Notes under the pieces: generated by a model | The model's database searches: none | Seen by the model: the letters and a program-made list of their open reading frames with translations, nothing else | Told to the model about the DNA's origin: nothing | Assembly (NCBI GenBank): GCA_964592595.1 | Contig: CAZQFH010000013.1 | Location: 15,526-79,525, forward strand | From: UBA5536 sp964592595 | GTDB lineage: Bacteria; Bacteroidota; Bacteroidia; Bacteroidales; F082 | Length of the DNA stretch: 64,000 nt | Direction of reading: 5' to 3' | In this document: piece after piece, positions 1 through 8,301 of the stretch | Position numbering within the stretch: the first letter of the stretch is position 1 | How the letters are laid out: every line of letters starts with the position of its first letter | Made by a program: the position numbers and the translations under genes

Positions 1-753
1 TACCTTTCCGTTAGGATAATAATCGCGTCGCATTTCGAGCAAAGCCAGTTCGCCGGCATCATCCACTTTCTCGCCATCCTGGTATTTAACAATTTCTTTC
101 AAATTACCTGATAAATCATAGGTTTTAAAAAATCCATGTTTTAGGCCATGCCGGTAAACACCTTCTTCTCTCAACTCGCCTGTTTCATAAAACCATTTCC
201 AACGGCCATGTCGTTTTTTATCGCTGTCGTATCTGTTAATTCGCTCACGATCAACAATAAAACCTTTTTGATAAGTTATCAACTCTATGATGTTTCCGGT
301 AGTGTCAAAATGACGGGCTATTCCGCTTTCGAAACCTTGATCGAAAGGAATCAGTTGTAAAGTTCTTCCTTTATAATCAATGCGTTCGCTTAAACCATTT
401 TTAACATCCGATTCAAAACGTTCTATCAAAATATCGTTAGCAAAATAGGTTCGCCGTTCGCCATGTTTCAATCCTTCTTTGTAGGTGATTTCGAGCGTTA
501 GTTTACCGGTTTCATCATAAAATCTCCATAAACTATCCAGTTTGAAATTTTTCCTGTTTCCTTCAGATTTAAGGATTCCAACTTCATAAAAAGTACGCCA
601 ATAGCCATCAGGCTGACCATTTACAAGGATTCCTTCACTCGATTTTTGACCATTTGGATAATAAAAAGTAACTGTTGAATCAACTGACTGAGCGATTATA
701 TCAAGCTGATAAGCAGCAAAGAAAAGAAGTAAAACAAACCAATACTTCCTCAT
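1..753 (-). CDS. MORN/YwqK-like repeat protein, secreted, partial
   Basis: This is an open frame on the minus strand from the ATG at 753 to the window edge, so the C-terminus is missing; about 250 residues are visible. It opens with a signal peptide (MRKYWFVLLLFFAAY, ending near AQS), so the product is exported. The rest is repeated strand-turn units with a Y-x-NG-x-K/G-x-W/K-x-Y-x-E-x-G-x-L pattern, for example FYPNGQKSSEG, WRFYDETGKL and WKWFYETGELREEG. These match the YwqK/MORN-variant repeat family common in Bacteroidota. The family is often labelled 'toxin-antitoxin YwqK antitoxin', but its function is not established. It starts 1 nt after the stop of the lipoprotein gene at 755-1309, so the two are probably co-transcribed. 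Repeat identity is clear; the role is unknown. Confidence 0.75.
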   Translation of the reverse strand, partial: MRKYWFVLLLFFAAYQLDIIAQSVDSTVTFYYPNGQKSSEGILVNGQPDGYWRTFYEVGILKSEGNRKNFKLDSLWRFYDETGKLTLEITYKEGLKHGERRTYFANDILIERFESDVKNGLSERIDYKGRTLQLIPFDQGFESGIARHFDTTGNIIELITYQKGFIVDRERINRYDSDKKRHGRWKWFYETGELREEGVYRHGLKHGFFKTYDLSGNLKEIVKYQDGEKVDDAGELALLEMRRDYYPNGKV

Positions 754-754
754 T

Positions 755-1309
755 TTAATTTTCTCTTGTTGGCGTTACTTTACGTCCGGGTGCCACACGT
801 TCCTTTTTATCCAACTTAAAAATATGATCTCTTTTTACCTTTAAAAGTGCCTTTTCGCTACCTGGTTTCAGGTAATAAGTTAAAGAGTCATAAGTCACCT
901 TTCCAAAACGATCTTTCCATTCCAGTGCAGAAATCTGGTAATTTTTTCGCGGATTTAAGACAAATTTAAGGTTTCTGTTGTCGCCGGCTTCAAAAGCAAC
1001 ATCCAGCGAATTTGAAATAGCATTTTCACAAACTCCGGGCGTGTTTTTTTTAATTTGAATAATTTCGATATAGCGGCCATTTTCAAACTGAATCTCTCCA
1101 CTGGCAATTTTTGTTTCGTCGTAGGTGAGGTTACGCTGCAAAACAATGGGATGTGAGTTATAAAATTGTACCTCATTGATATTCAAACTATCACTTTCCA
1201 CTTTCTGACGAATCTGCTGTGTAAAAACAATTGTTTTAGGAGAACAGGAAGGCAATAATATGCTAAAAAGCAAAATAATAGCTGTTAGAGAATAGCATAA
1301 CCGTTTCAT
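755..1309 (-). CDS. Small predicted lipoprotein of unknown function
   Basis: I do not recognise a named family. The ATG at 1309 gives 184 residues; an in-frame TTG two codons upstream is less likely. The N-terminus MKRLCYSLTAIILLFSILLPSC is a lipoprotein signal peptide with a Cys lipobox (LLPSC), so the product is probably anchored in the outer membrane or periplasm. The mature part is hydrophilic with alternating beta-type segments and a basic tail (KKERVAPGRKVTPTREN). It sits 8 nt after nadA and 1 nt before the YwqK-like gene, suggesting one transcript. A role in envelope stress or adhesion would be a guess. Confidence 0.65.
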   Translation of the reverse strand: MKRLCYSLTAIILLFSILLPSCSPKTIVFTQQIRQKVESDSLNINEVQFYNSHPIVLQRNLTYDETKIASGEIQFENGRYIEIIQIKKNTPGVCENAISNSLDVAFEAGDNRNLKFVLNPRKNYQISALEWKDRFGKVTYDSLTYYLKPGSEKALLKVKRDHIFKLDKKERVAPGRKVTPTREN

Positions 1310-1317
1310 AGGCAATT

Positions 1318-2259
1318 TTATTTTATAAGACCCATTTTGGCCGATATTTCAAGCATCCGTTCAATTGGAATCTTTGCTTTTTTTATAACTTCTTCAGGAA
1401 GCTCAATTGCTGGCTGTTCATTTTTTAGTGCATTCAATAGCTTCTCCATCGTATTGAGTTTCATATAAGGACAATCATTGCAATTGCAAGTTTCATCAGA
1501 TGGTACAATCAAAAATGTTTTTTGAGGCGAAGCCTGCTGCATTTTGTGTAAGATTCCTGTTTCAGTGGCCACGATATATTTTTGAGTATCATCTTTTTGA
1601 GTAAAATTCAATAAAGCTGTCGTAGAGCCAACAAAATCAGCTAATTCCAAAACAGGAGCCTTGCATTCAGGATGTGCAATCAATTTAGCATCCGGATTTG
1701 ATGCCTTGAGGTTGATCACAGCTTCCGTTGATAAAATATCGTGTACCTCACAAGTTCCGTCCCACAAAACCATATCCCGTCCAGTAAGCCGATTGATATA
1801 ACCACCAAGATTTTTGTCAGGTGCAAAAATCAGTTGAGCATCTTTCGGAAAAGATTCTACAATCTGCAGAGCATTTCCAGAAGTGCAAATCACATCCGAC
1901 ATGGTCTTAACTGCAGCTGTACAGTTGATGTAGGATATTACTTTGTGATCGGGATATTGCTGAAGAAAAGCACGAAACTCCTCTTCAGGAGCACTGGCTG
2001 CCAACGAACAACCAGCTTCCAAATCGGGTAAAACAACTTTTTTGTTGGGATTTAAAATTTTGGCAGTTTCGGCCATAAAATGCACACCAGCAAAAACAAT
2101 GATAGCTGCTTTTGTTTGAGCAGCTTGTTGTGCTAACCCCAAACTATCTCCCACATAATCAGCAATATCTTGTATTTCAGGAACTTGATAGTAATGCGCC
2201 AAAATAATAGCATTTTTTTGCTTTCTTAATTCATTTATTTCTTTTACTATTGCTGACAT
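1318..2259 (-). CDS. nadA: Quinolinate synthase NadA
   Basis: NadA condenses iminoaspartate with dihydroxyacetone phosphate to quinolinate in de novo NAD synthesis, using an oxygen-sensitive [4Fe-4S] cluster in the cytoplasm. The protein shows the NadA core: ILAHYYQ near residue 20, DSLGLA, GVHFMAETAKIL, the cysteine region DLEAGCSLA, HPEC and the C-terminal CNCNDCPYM segment. The three single conserved Cys regions give the cluster ligands. The start at 2259 (MSAIVKEINEL) is chosen because it matches the family N-terminus and leaves 313 residues; the longer frame upstream would add 28 atypical residues inside the candidate origin region. nadB and nadC are not in the window. Transcription runs away from the 2260-2872 intergenic region. 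Confidence 0.95.
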   Translation of the reverse strand: MSAIVKEINELRKQKNAIILAHYYQVPEIQDIADYVGDSLGLAQQAAQTKAAIIVFAGVHFMAETAKILNPNKKVVLPDLEAGCSLAASAPEEEFRAFLQQYPDHKVISYINCTAAVKTMSDVICTSGNALQIVESFPKDAQLIFAPDKNLGGYINRLTGRDMVLWDGTCEVHDILSTEAVINLKASNPDAKLIAHPECKAPVLELADFVGSTTALLNFTQKDDTQKYIVATETGILHKMQQASPQKTFLIVPSDETCNCNDCPYMKLNTMEKLLNALKNEQPAIELPEEVIKKAKIPIERMLEISAKMGLIK

Positions 2260-2339
2260 GACTCGAAATTTTCGATGGTTTATTTCTGCAACAAATTTAG
2301 CATAATTCAAACGTTTTTTCGAAAACTCAAATTTTTTCA

Positions 2340-2872
2340 ACAAGGCGAATCACTAATATTATTATTCTTTCTTATTAATTTTTTAAAAAGAAATTGTTAT
2401 TGTTGTTATACCTGTTGATAAGGTTTAAAAGTTTTTAAGAAAAAATTTGCATAATTCGTTATTCACATTTTATCAACTAAAAAATGATATAATTATTTTA
2501 CTAAAAACTTAAAAGTCAATATTTAAAAATTTGAAATTAAAACAGTCCTTTTTGTTTTTGTTGATAACTTCTTGTTAATCTCCTTAAAAAATTGTGTTTA
2601 AAAGCTGTGGAAAACTGGTGATAAAATCGACTTTATTAACAGCGAAAAAATACAGGCGACATCTATTGTTGATAAAGGTGCAATTATCAGAAGTTAATAA
2701 CAGCTTATTAACTTTATCAACAACGCTATTGTTGATAAGTAATAACAAACACAAATTCAGTTAATTAGAATTAAACTAGGTTTATTGGCAAACACATAAT
2801 TCCTTGAATTAAAAGTACAAAAAGTATAAGCCGGGTAAAAATGAATAATTTTGTACGAAATATTTATCAACA
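2340..2872. other. Candidate chromosomal replication origin (oriC) with DnaA-box cluster
   Basis: No gene was found in this 0.6 kb stretch. It carries six exact copies of the 9-mer TTATCAACA (either strand): 2413-2421(-), 2559-2567(-), 2667-2675(-), 2714-2722(+), 2730-2738(-) and 2864-2872(+). Near-matches lie at 2470-2478 (TTATCAACT), 2616-2624 (TTATCACCA on minus) and 2606-2614 (TTTTCCACA on minus, which fits the general TTWTNCACA DnaA box). TTATCAACA differs by one base from the classical TTATCCACA. A very AT-rich tract at about 2460-2550 could be the unwinding element. Flanking genes diverge (nadA left, rpiB right). dnaA itself is not in the window, which is not unusual in this phylum. 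The box cluster is seen directly; origin function is inferred. Confidence 0.72.
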
Positions 2873-3316
2873 ATGACAATTGAACTCAAAACTATACCTC
2901 TGGCTTCCGATCATGGTGGCTATGAAATGAAAACATTTTTGGCAGAAAAATTACGTATTGCCGGTTACGAAGTAATTGATTTTGGGACACATTCATCCGA
3001 AAGCGTGGATTATCCAGATATGATTCATCCACTTGCTGATGCTGTTGCCAAAGGAAAATTTCCTCTTGGAATCATCATGTGTGGAAGTGGAAATGGGGCA
3101 CAACTGGCTGCAAATAAGCATAAAGGTGTAAGGGCTGCTTTGTGTTGGAATGTAGAATTAGCCAGATTAGCGCGTGAGCATAATGATGCCAATATTTTGT
3201 CCTTGCCTGGTCGTTTTATCGCTTTTGATTTGGCCTGGGAAATGGTTCAGGTATTTTTGAGTACCTCTTTTGAAGGTGGACGTCATGATAAAAGGGTAAA
3301 AAAAATTGAAATTTAA
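2873..3316 (+). CDS. rpiB: Ribose-5-phosphate isomerase B
   Basis: RpiB interconverts ribose 5-phosphate and ribulose 5-phosphate in the pentose phosphate pathway. The 147-residue protein has the family landmarks: SDHGG at 12-16, the catalytic cysteine loop MCGSGNG with C70, the conserved REHNDAN segment, and LPGR. Length is typical. The ATG at 2873 immediately follows the last DnaA-box-like 9-mer (2864-2872), so the 5' leader is part of the candidate origin. A lutB-like gene follows after 26 nt on the same strand and may share the transcript. Confidence 0.94.
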   Translation: MTIELKTIPLASDHGGYEMKTFLAEKLRIAGYEVIDFGTHSSESVDYPDMIHPLADAVAKGKFPLGIIMCGSGNGAQLAANKHKGVRAALCWNVELARLAREHNDANILSLPGRFIAFDLAWEMVQVFLSTSFEGGRHDKRVKKIEI

Positions 3317-3342
3317 TTTAGCAACATTCTCACTTTGAGCGC

Positions 3343-4716
3343 ATGAACGAAAAAACGAATATTTTTAATAAAAATGCCGAAAAAGTTGCTTTTGACAAAA
3401 ATCATCGTCAAAAGATCAATTTTAATATTTCCCAATACGATCGTGCTGTTTTAAATGGCAAGCAACGTTATGACAAACTGGAAATAGCCAAACAACGAGC
3501 AGCAAATATTAAACATAAAACCTTGTCGCAACTCGACAAATACCTTGTTGAATTTGAAACCAATTTTACCAGAAATGGTGGCAAAGTAATATGGGCTCGA
3601 CACAGCGAGGAGGCTTGTACACAAATTGTAAAGCTGCTTAAAGAAGAACAGATTAAAAAGGTAGTGAAGTCGAAGTCGATGACTTCAGAAGAAATAAAAC
3701 TTAACGAGCATCTCGAAAAGCATGGTATTCAATCGCTTGAAACTGATCTTGGTGAATTTATTGTTCAATTAGCCGGCGAAAAACCTTACCATATTGTTAC
3801 ACCTGCCATGCATAAATCCAAGGAAGATGTAGCAGATTTGTATCATCAAAAATTTCAAATTGATGCGGGAAGCACACCTGAAGAGATAACAGCCTATACC
3901 CGTTCACTTTTGAGGGATGAATTTCAGCAGGCAGGAGCGGGAATAACAGGAGCTAATTTTCTTTTGGCAGATATTGGTGGCATCGCTCTCACCGAAAACG
4001 AAGGTAATGGACTGATGACGATGGCATTTCCTAAACTGCATATTGTAGTAGCCGGAATAGAAAAAATATTGCCTTCGGTAGATGATCTCGACTTATTTTG
4101 GCCCTTGTTAGCTACTCATGGCACCGGCCAGCATATGACCGTTTACAATTCAATTGTAACTGCTGCCCGGCAAAAATCGGATAGCTCAACACAGATGGTT
4201 GTTGTTTTGCTTGATAATGGAAGGAGCAAATTGCTTGAAAAGAGCAGACAACGTTCTGCTTTGTCTTGTATCAGATGCGGTGCTTGTTTGAATGTTTGTC
4301 CTGTTTATAAAAATATCGGCGGATACACTTACGATACCACTTACACAGGACCAATAGGATCAGTAATTACGCCACATATGCAGGATATGAAAGAAAACAA
4401 ACACTTGAGCTTTGCTTCCTCTTTGTGCGGCGCATGCACCGAAGTTTGTCCTGTTAAAATTCCACTACACGAATTATTGTTACTTAATCGTGCACAAGCA
4501 GTAAGCGAAGGATGGACATTACCATCAGAACGGTTTGTAATGAAAAATGCAACAAGGGTGCTCAAAAGTCGCAAACTTATTGATTTTGCAGGCAGCAGTA
4601 CTAAAAACCTTGTTCTTAAATATTTTTTTAGTTCCCAATGGGGAAACAGGCGAAATTTACCAAAGTTTGCTAAAAAGTCTTTCAGTCAGTTGTGGCAGGA
4701 GCGAAGCGGGAAGTAA
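3343..4716 (+). CDS. lutB: LutB-like lactate utilisation iron-sulfur protein (LUD domain)
   Basis: The 457-residue protein combines an N-terminal LUD (DUF162) domain (residues about 70-300, with FLLADIGGIALTENEGNG) and a C-terminal bacterial ferredoxin-type segment. Two 4Fe-4S motifs are visible: CIRCGACLNVCPVY starting near residue 309 and CGACTEVCPVKIP near 362. Members of this family act with LutA and LutC in oxidation of L-lactate to pyruvate in the cytoplasm. The C-terminus is basic and slightly hydrophobic. Neither lutA nor lutC is adjacent: the next gene lies on the opposite strand. The family assignment is firm; activity as a complete Lut complex depends on partners elsewhere. Confidence 0.88.
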   Translation: MNEKTNIFNKNAEKVAFDKNHRQKINFNISQYDRAVLNGKQRYDKLEIAKQRAANIKHKTLSQLDKYLVEFETNFTRNGGKVIWARHSEEACTQIVKLLKEEQIKKVVKSKSMTSEEIKLNEHLEKHGIQSLETDLGEFIVQLAGEKPYHIVTPAMHKSKEDVADLYHQKFQIDAGSTPEEITAYTRSLLRDEFQQAGAGITGANFLLADIGGIALTENEGNGLMTMAFPKLHIVVAGIEKILPSVDDLDLFWPLLATHGTGQHMTVYNSIVTAARQKSDSSTQMVVVLLDNGRSKLLEKSRQRSALSCIRCGACLNVCPVYKNIGGYTYDTTYTGPIGSVITPHMQDMKENKHLSFASSLCGACTEVCPVKIPLHELLLLNRAQAVSEGWTLPSERFVMKNATRVLKSRKLIDFAGSSTKNLVLKYFFSSQWGNRRNLPKFAKKSFSQLWQERSGK

Positions 4717-4728
4717 GAAATATCAGGT

Positions 4729-5838
4729 TTATTCTCCGATAATTTCAGCTACTTTTTCGCGTAGTTCATTTCCTCTTAGGTTTTTAGCTATAATGATTCC
4801 ATTTTCGTCCAGTAGTACTGAATGTGGAATAGATTGCACGCCATAAGGTTTTCCGGCAGCATTACCCCATCCAGCCAAATCAGAAACCTGTGTCCAATTC
4901 AGTTGATCGGCTTCAATGGCTTCGAGCCATTTTTCACGGTCGGTATCGAAAGAAACGCCAAACACATCAAAACCTTTATCTTTATAATCGTTGTGAATAG
5001 CCACAATATTTGGATTTTCGGCGCGACAGGGCTGACACCATGATGCCCAAAAATCCACCAGTAATACTTTTGAACCAATATGATCGCTCAAAGTAATGAG
5101 TTCGTTGTCAGGATTTTCTTGCGAAAAATCAACAAAAGGCTGTCCTACTGCCACACGTTTTAAAGTTTTTACGCGATCTGTTAATGCAGTAAGATAAGTT
5201 GATTCGGGTTTTTCAGAAAAATTGATAACAATACCTTCAAGTGATTCAAGATCAAATTGATAACTGTTTCTATACACCAAATAATGTGAAACCACATCGG
5301 CATTATTTTGCTTTACATAATCAATCAGGTAATTGTTTTTCTTTAGCTCAGTTTTGTCATAAAGTGCTTCAGCTTCAGCCATGGCTTCCTCATTTTGATC
5401 GGTAGCAGCTTTGCGATAGGCGTTATAATGTTCCTGTAACTGTTTATCAAAATCCTTATAGGTATCATCAAAAGCTTTTAATCTGTCGTTACTTGCTGAA
5501 CCTGTGATTTCATATTCGCGAAGATTATTGGCATCGGCTGCCAAAATAATAGCTGCATTTTCCAGAAAAACAGCAATACTTCCACGAACATCTTCAATCG
5601 AAATATAATAGATTTCAGGTGAATCAACTGAACCCGATAAAATTGCTTTTCCTTCGAGCAGCTGGGCAGAGTCTTCAACAACCCATGCACCATCCACCCT
5701 TTGTTGGAGTTTTATTTTTTTGCCTTCAGCATTACTAATATTTACTTTAAGCTCAAATTGCGCCTGTTCTTGAGGCGATTGGCATGAAATTGCGAATACG
5801 CTGATCAATGCTAATATAACAATCGAAAGTAGTTTCAT
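4729..5838 (-). CDS. TlpA-type thiol:disulfide oxidoreductase lipoprotein (DUF4369-like N-terminus)
   Basis: A 369-residue exported redox protein. It starts with a signal peptide and lipobox (ISVFAISC, C19), then a DUF4369-like beta domain (about 27-115), a helical linker (115-230) and a thioredoxin fold with the active site WCQPC (C268, C271) preceded by VDFWAS. The cis-proline segment SIPHSVLLDE is present. This architecture is widespread in Bacteroidota periplasmic TlpA/ResA-like reductants that keep cysteines reduced. It lies 82 nt downstream of mreD on the same strand, so it could be a distal member of that transcript or have its own promoter. The physiological substrate is unknown. Confidence 0.88.
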   Translation of the reverse strand: MKLLSIVILALISVFAISCQSPQEQAQFELKVNISNAEGKKIKLQQRVDGAWVVEDSAQLLEGKAILSGSVDSPEIYYISIEDVRGSIAVFLENAAIILAADANNLREYEITGSASNDRLKAFDDTYKDFDKQLQEHYNAYRKAATDQNEEAMAEAEALYDKTELKKNNYLIDYVKQNNADVVSHYLVYRNSYQFDLESLEGIVINFSEKPESTYLTALTDRVKTLKRVAVGQPFVDFSQENPDNELITLSDHIGSKVLLVDFWASWCQPCRAENPNIVAIHNDYKDKGFDVFGVSFDTDREKWLEAIEADQLNWTQVSDLAGWGNAAGKPYGVQSIPHSVLLDENGIIIAKNLRGNELREKVAEIIGE

Positions 5839-5920
5839 TGGGAAAATGTTTAGATTATGAATGCAAAACTAAGTTTTCTTGATCAATTACTAGCTGTAAA
5901 AAAGATGAGCTGAATCAATT

Positions 5921-6433
5921 TTAGCGTTTGCGTTGTGGCTGAAAAAAATATACTAACATCAAAATTAAGGCTTCTGATAAAGGAGCGCTCAATAAAAGAC
6001 GATACAGGCTATCACTCAAATGTTGCGGATCAAATGATTCCAAAAGAAATAAAGTCAAATGGTGCAATACGATCAAACTTATGGAATAACTAATAAACCA
6101 ACGGCTACCCATTTCAGTGATATTAGGCTCTGAGGCGCTTTCGGGCAAAGGTGCGCCTGATGCCAGACGAACGACATAGGGTCTCACAAAAGCAACTAAA
6201 ACTGTAGCTGCTGCGTGTAATCCGGGCGTTGCCATAAACAAATCGATTGCAAATCCGGTGCCAAAACCTAAAAATAATAACAGCCAATGAGGTATTTTAA
6301 AAGGCAAGAGCATAATGAATAAAGGGTAAATGAAAGGATTTACATAACCACCAATAAGGATATGATTGAGCACCATCACCTGTATGAAGATCAGAGCAAT
6401 AAACCGAAAACTATGGCGTAAAAAATTATTCAT
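5921..6433 (-). CDS. mreD: Rod shape-determining protein MreD
   Basis: A 170-residue integral membrane protein with about five hydrophobic segments and few polar loops, typical of MreD, which belongs to the elongasome with MreB and MreC and supports lateral wall synthesis. Its start overlaps the end of mreC by 8 nt, indicating translational coupling. Sequence conservation in MreD is low, so context (mreB-mreC-mreD order) carries much of the call. Unlike many Bacteroidota clusters, mrdA (PBP2) and rodA do not follow; a TlpA-like gene does. Confidence 0.85.
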   Translation of the reverse strand: MNNFLRHSFRFIALIFIQVMVLNHILIGGYVNPFIYPLFIMLLPFKIPHWLLLFLGFGTGFAIDLFMATPGLHAAATVLVAFVRPYVVRLASGAPLPESASEPNITEMGSRWFISYSISLIVLHHLTLFLLESFDPQHLSDSLYRLLLSAPLSEALILMLVYFFQPQRKR

Positions 6434-7244
6434 CCACGCGAATCATTAAAAGTGAATCCAATTCTGGTCGGTGTTTGTTGTCAACTACATAAACTTGTCG
6501 CAGACGGTTAAAATCAGTTGCAAAACGAATGCGAGCCTGATTTAATGCACCATCGTTGCTGGTAATGTAGTTTTCGACCGTTCCTACTAAAATTCCCTCC
6601 GGAAATAAGTGAGAATTCCCACTTGTTATTAATGTATCTCCTTTGTTTACAATAAGATGTGTTGGAATATGGTCGATAAGTCCAAAACGATAATCACCAC
6701 CCTGCCAACTGAGATTAGCTAAATTTCCATTATTTTTAAACCGTACACTAATAGCTGCAAATTTGTGTAGCAAGCTCATTCCAATAGCATAGTTTTTACT
6801 CACTCCGGTAATGATTCCGGCTACACCTTCGGGTGAGATAATTCCCATATCTTTTTCAATTCCAGATTCGTAGCCTTTATTCAAGATTATATAATTATTT
6901 CTGAAATGTACATTATTACTCACTACTCTGGCAGGTAAATAATGAAAAATGGTATCGTTGAAGTATAATGAATCCTTTTCCGAAAATAGTGGATTATGTT
7001 GAAGTTGTTGCCTTAAATAGGCATTTTCCTGAGCAAGTAATTCATTGGTTTGTTGCAGATAAAAATAATCCGTTACCGATTTTTGCATACGATAAAAAAC
7101 TCCGCTTATGGCGCTGTTCATGGTAAAAGCAGCTGTCCGGTGATAGGCATTACTTCGAAAAAGCAGGTTTAATGCTAAAATTTCGAGTAGCAAAAAGAGC
7201 AGCAGTACATGGTGTTTTTGAATAAAACGAATCAGGTTAATCAT
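6426..7244 (-). CDS. mreC: Rod shape-determining protein MreC
   Basis: MreC is a bitopic membrane protein linking cytoplasmic MreB filaments to the periplasmic wall-synthesis enzymes. The 272-residue protein has an N-terminal transmembrane helix (about 11-30), a coiled-coil stretch (about 50-85, rich in LLAQENAYLRQQLQ) and the two-beta-barrel MreC core, including the GYESGIEKDMGIISPEGVAG region and GDTLITSG. Length and domain order are normal. It is separated from mreB by 21 nt and overlaps mreD, so the three are one operon. Confidence 0.93.
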   Translation of the reverse strand: MINLIRFIQKHHVLLLFLLLEILALNLLFRSNAYHRTAAFTMNSAISGVFYRMQKSVTDYFYLQQTNELLAQENAYLRQQLQHNPLFSEKDSLYFNDTIFHYLPARVVSNNVHFRNNYIILNKGYESGIEKDMGIISPEGVAGIITGVSKNYAIGMSLLHKFAAISVRFKNNGNLANLSWQGGDYRFGLIDHIPTHLIVNKGDTLITSGNSHLFPEGILVGTVENYITSNDGALNQARIRFATDFNRLRQVYVVDNKHRPELDSLLMIRVDE

Positions 7245-7265
7245 ACCTGTTGAGCTGGGTTCCTG

Positions 7266-8288
7266 TTATTTAATTAGGAACGGGAATTTATCAAAGTTTT
7301 TGAGTGCAATTCCTGTTCCACGTGCAACAGCACGCAATGGATCTTCGGCTACATGTACCGGAAGTTTGGTTTTATGATGCAAACGTTTGTCGAGGCCACG
7401 TAACAAAGAACCGCCGCCAGCCAGGTAAATACCTGTACGGTAGATATCAGCCGATAGTTCAGGCGGTGTCATTTCCAAAGCATTAAGCACAGCAGCCTCT
7501 ATTTTGGAAATACTTTTATCCAGGCAATGAGCAATCTCGGTATAATTCACTTTGATTTCTTTCGGGATGCCTGTAAGCATATCGCGACCATGCACCGGGA
7601 ATTCGTCTGGCGGATTATCAATACTGGGCAAAGCAGCACCAACTTCAATTTTGATCCGTTCGGCAGTGCGTTCGCCTATGTTGATATTATGTTGTTTGCG
7701 CATATATTCTTCAATATCAGCATTAAAGTCGTCGCCGGCAATGCGGATTGACTTGTTGTTTACAATACCGCCAAGTGCGATTACAGCAATTTCACTAGTA
7801 CCGCCCCCAATATCAATGATCATATTACCGGTAGGTTCCAGCACATCGATGCCGATACCAATAGCAGCTGCCATGGGTTCATGTATCAAACGCACTTCTT
7901 TGGCTCCGGCTTGTTCTGCGGAGTCTTTCACTGCTCTTTCTTCCACTTCGGTAATACCCGAAGGAATACAGATAACCATTTTGAGGGCAGGAGGAAACAG
8001 CCTGCTTTTGATACCGATCATTTTTATCATTTCACGCATCATATATTCGGCTGCCTGAAAATCAGCAATTACACCATCGCGCAGCGGTCTGATTGTTTTA
8101 ATATTTTCGTGCGTTTTGCCATGCATCATCATGGCTTTTTTGCCTACAGCTATAATTTTTCCTGTATCGCGTTGTATAGCAACGATAGAGGGTTCATCAA
8201 CCACTACTTTGTCGTTGTAAATAATAATTGTGTTTGCCGTTCCGAGGTCGATGGCAATTTCTTTATTCAGAAATGAAAATAGTCCCAT
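7266..8288 (-). CDS. mreB: Rod shape-determining protein MreB (actin-like)
   Basis: MreB is the bacterial actin homologue that directs rod-shape wall growth. The 340-residue protein has the actin-fold nucleotide motifs: phosphate 1 IDLGTANTII at 13-22, phosphate 2 IIDIGGGTSEIAVI near 158-171 and the adenosine motif LAGGGSLLRGLD near 290-300, plus KTHENIKTIRPLRDGVIADF. Length is typical. The gene sits 13 nt downstream of purH, as in many Bacteroidota, and leads mreC and mreD. The ATG at 8288 fits the family start (MGLFSFLNKEIAIDLG). Confidence 0.97.
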   Translation of the reverse strand: MGLFSFLNKEIAIDLGTANTIIIYNDKVVVDEPSIVAIQRDTGKIIAVGKKAMMMHGKTHENIKTIRPLRDGVIADFQAAEYMMREMIKMIGIKSRLFPPALKMVICIPSGITEVEERAVKDSAEQAGAKEVRLIHEPMAAAIGIGIDVLEPTGNMIIDIGGGTSEIAVIALGGIVNNKSIRIAGDDFNADIEEYMRKQHNINIGERTAERIKIEVGAALPSIDNPPDEFPVHGRDMLTGIPKEIKVNYTEIAHCLDKSISKIEAAVLNALEMTPPELSADIYRTGIYLAGGGSLLRGLDKRLHHKTKLPVHVAEDPLRAVARGTGIALKNFDKFPFLIK

Positions 8289-8301
8289 AAGGCCCTGTTT
8301 T

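Noticed and set aside
7552..8058. A 168-residue frame antisense to mreB
   Set aside because: mreB is unmistakable on the other strand; the antisense frame has no domain.
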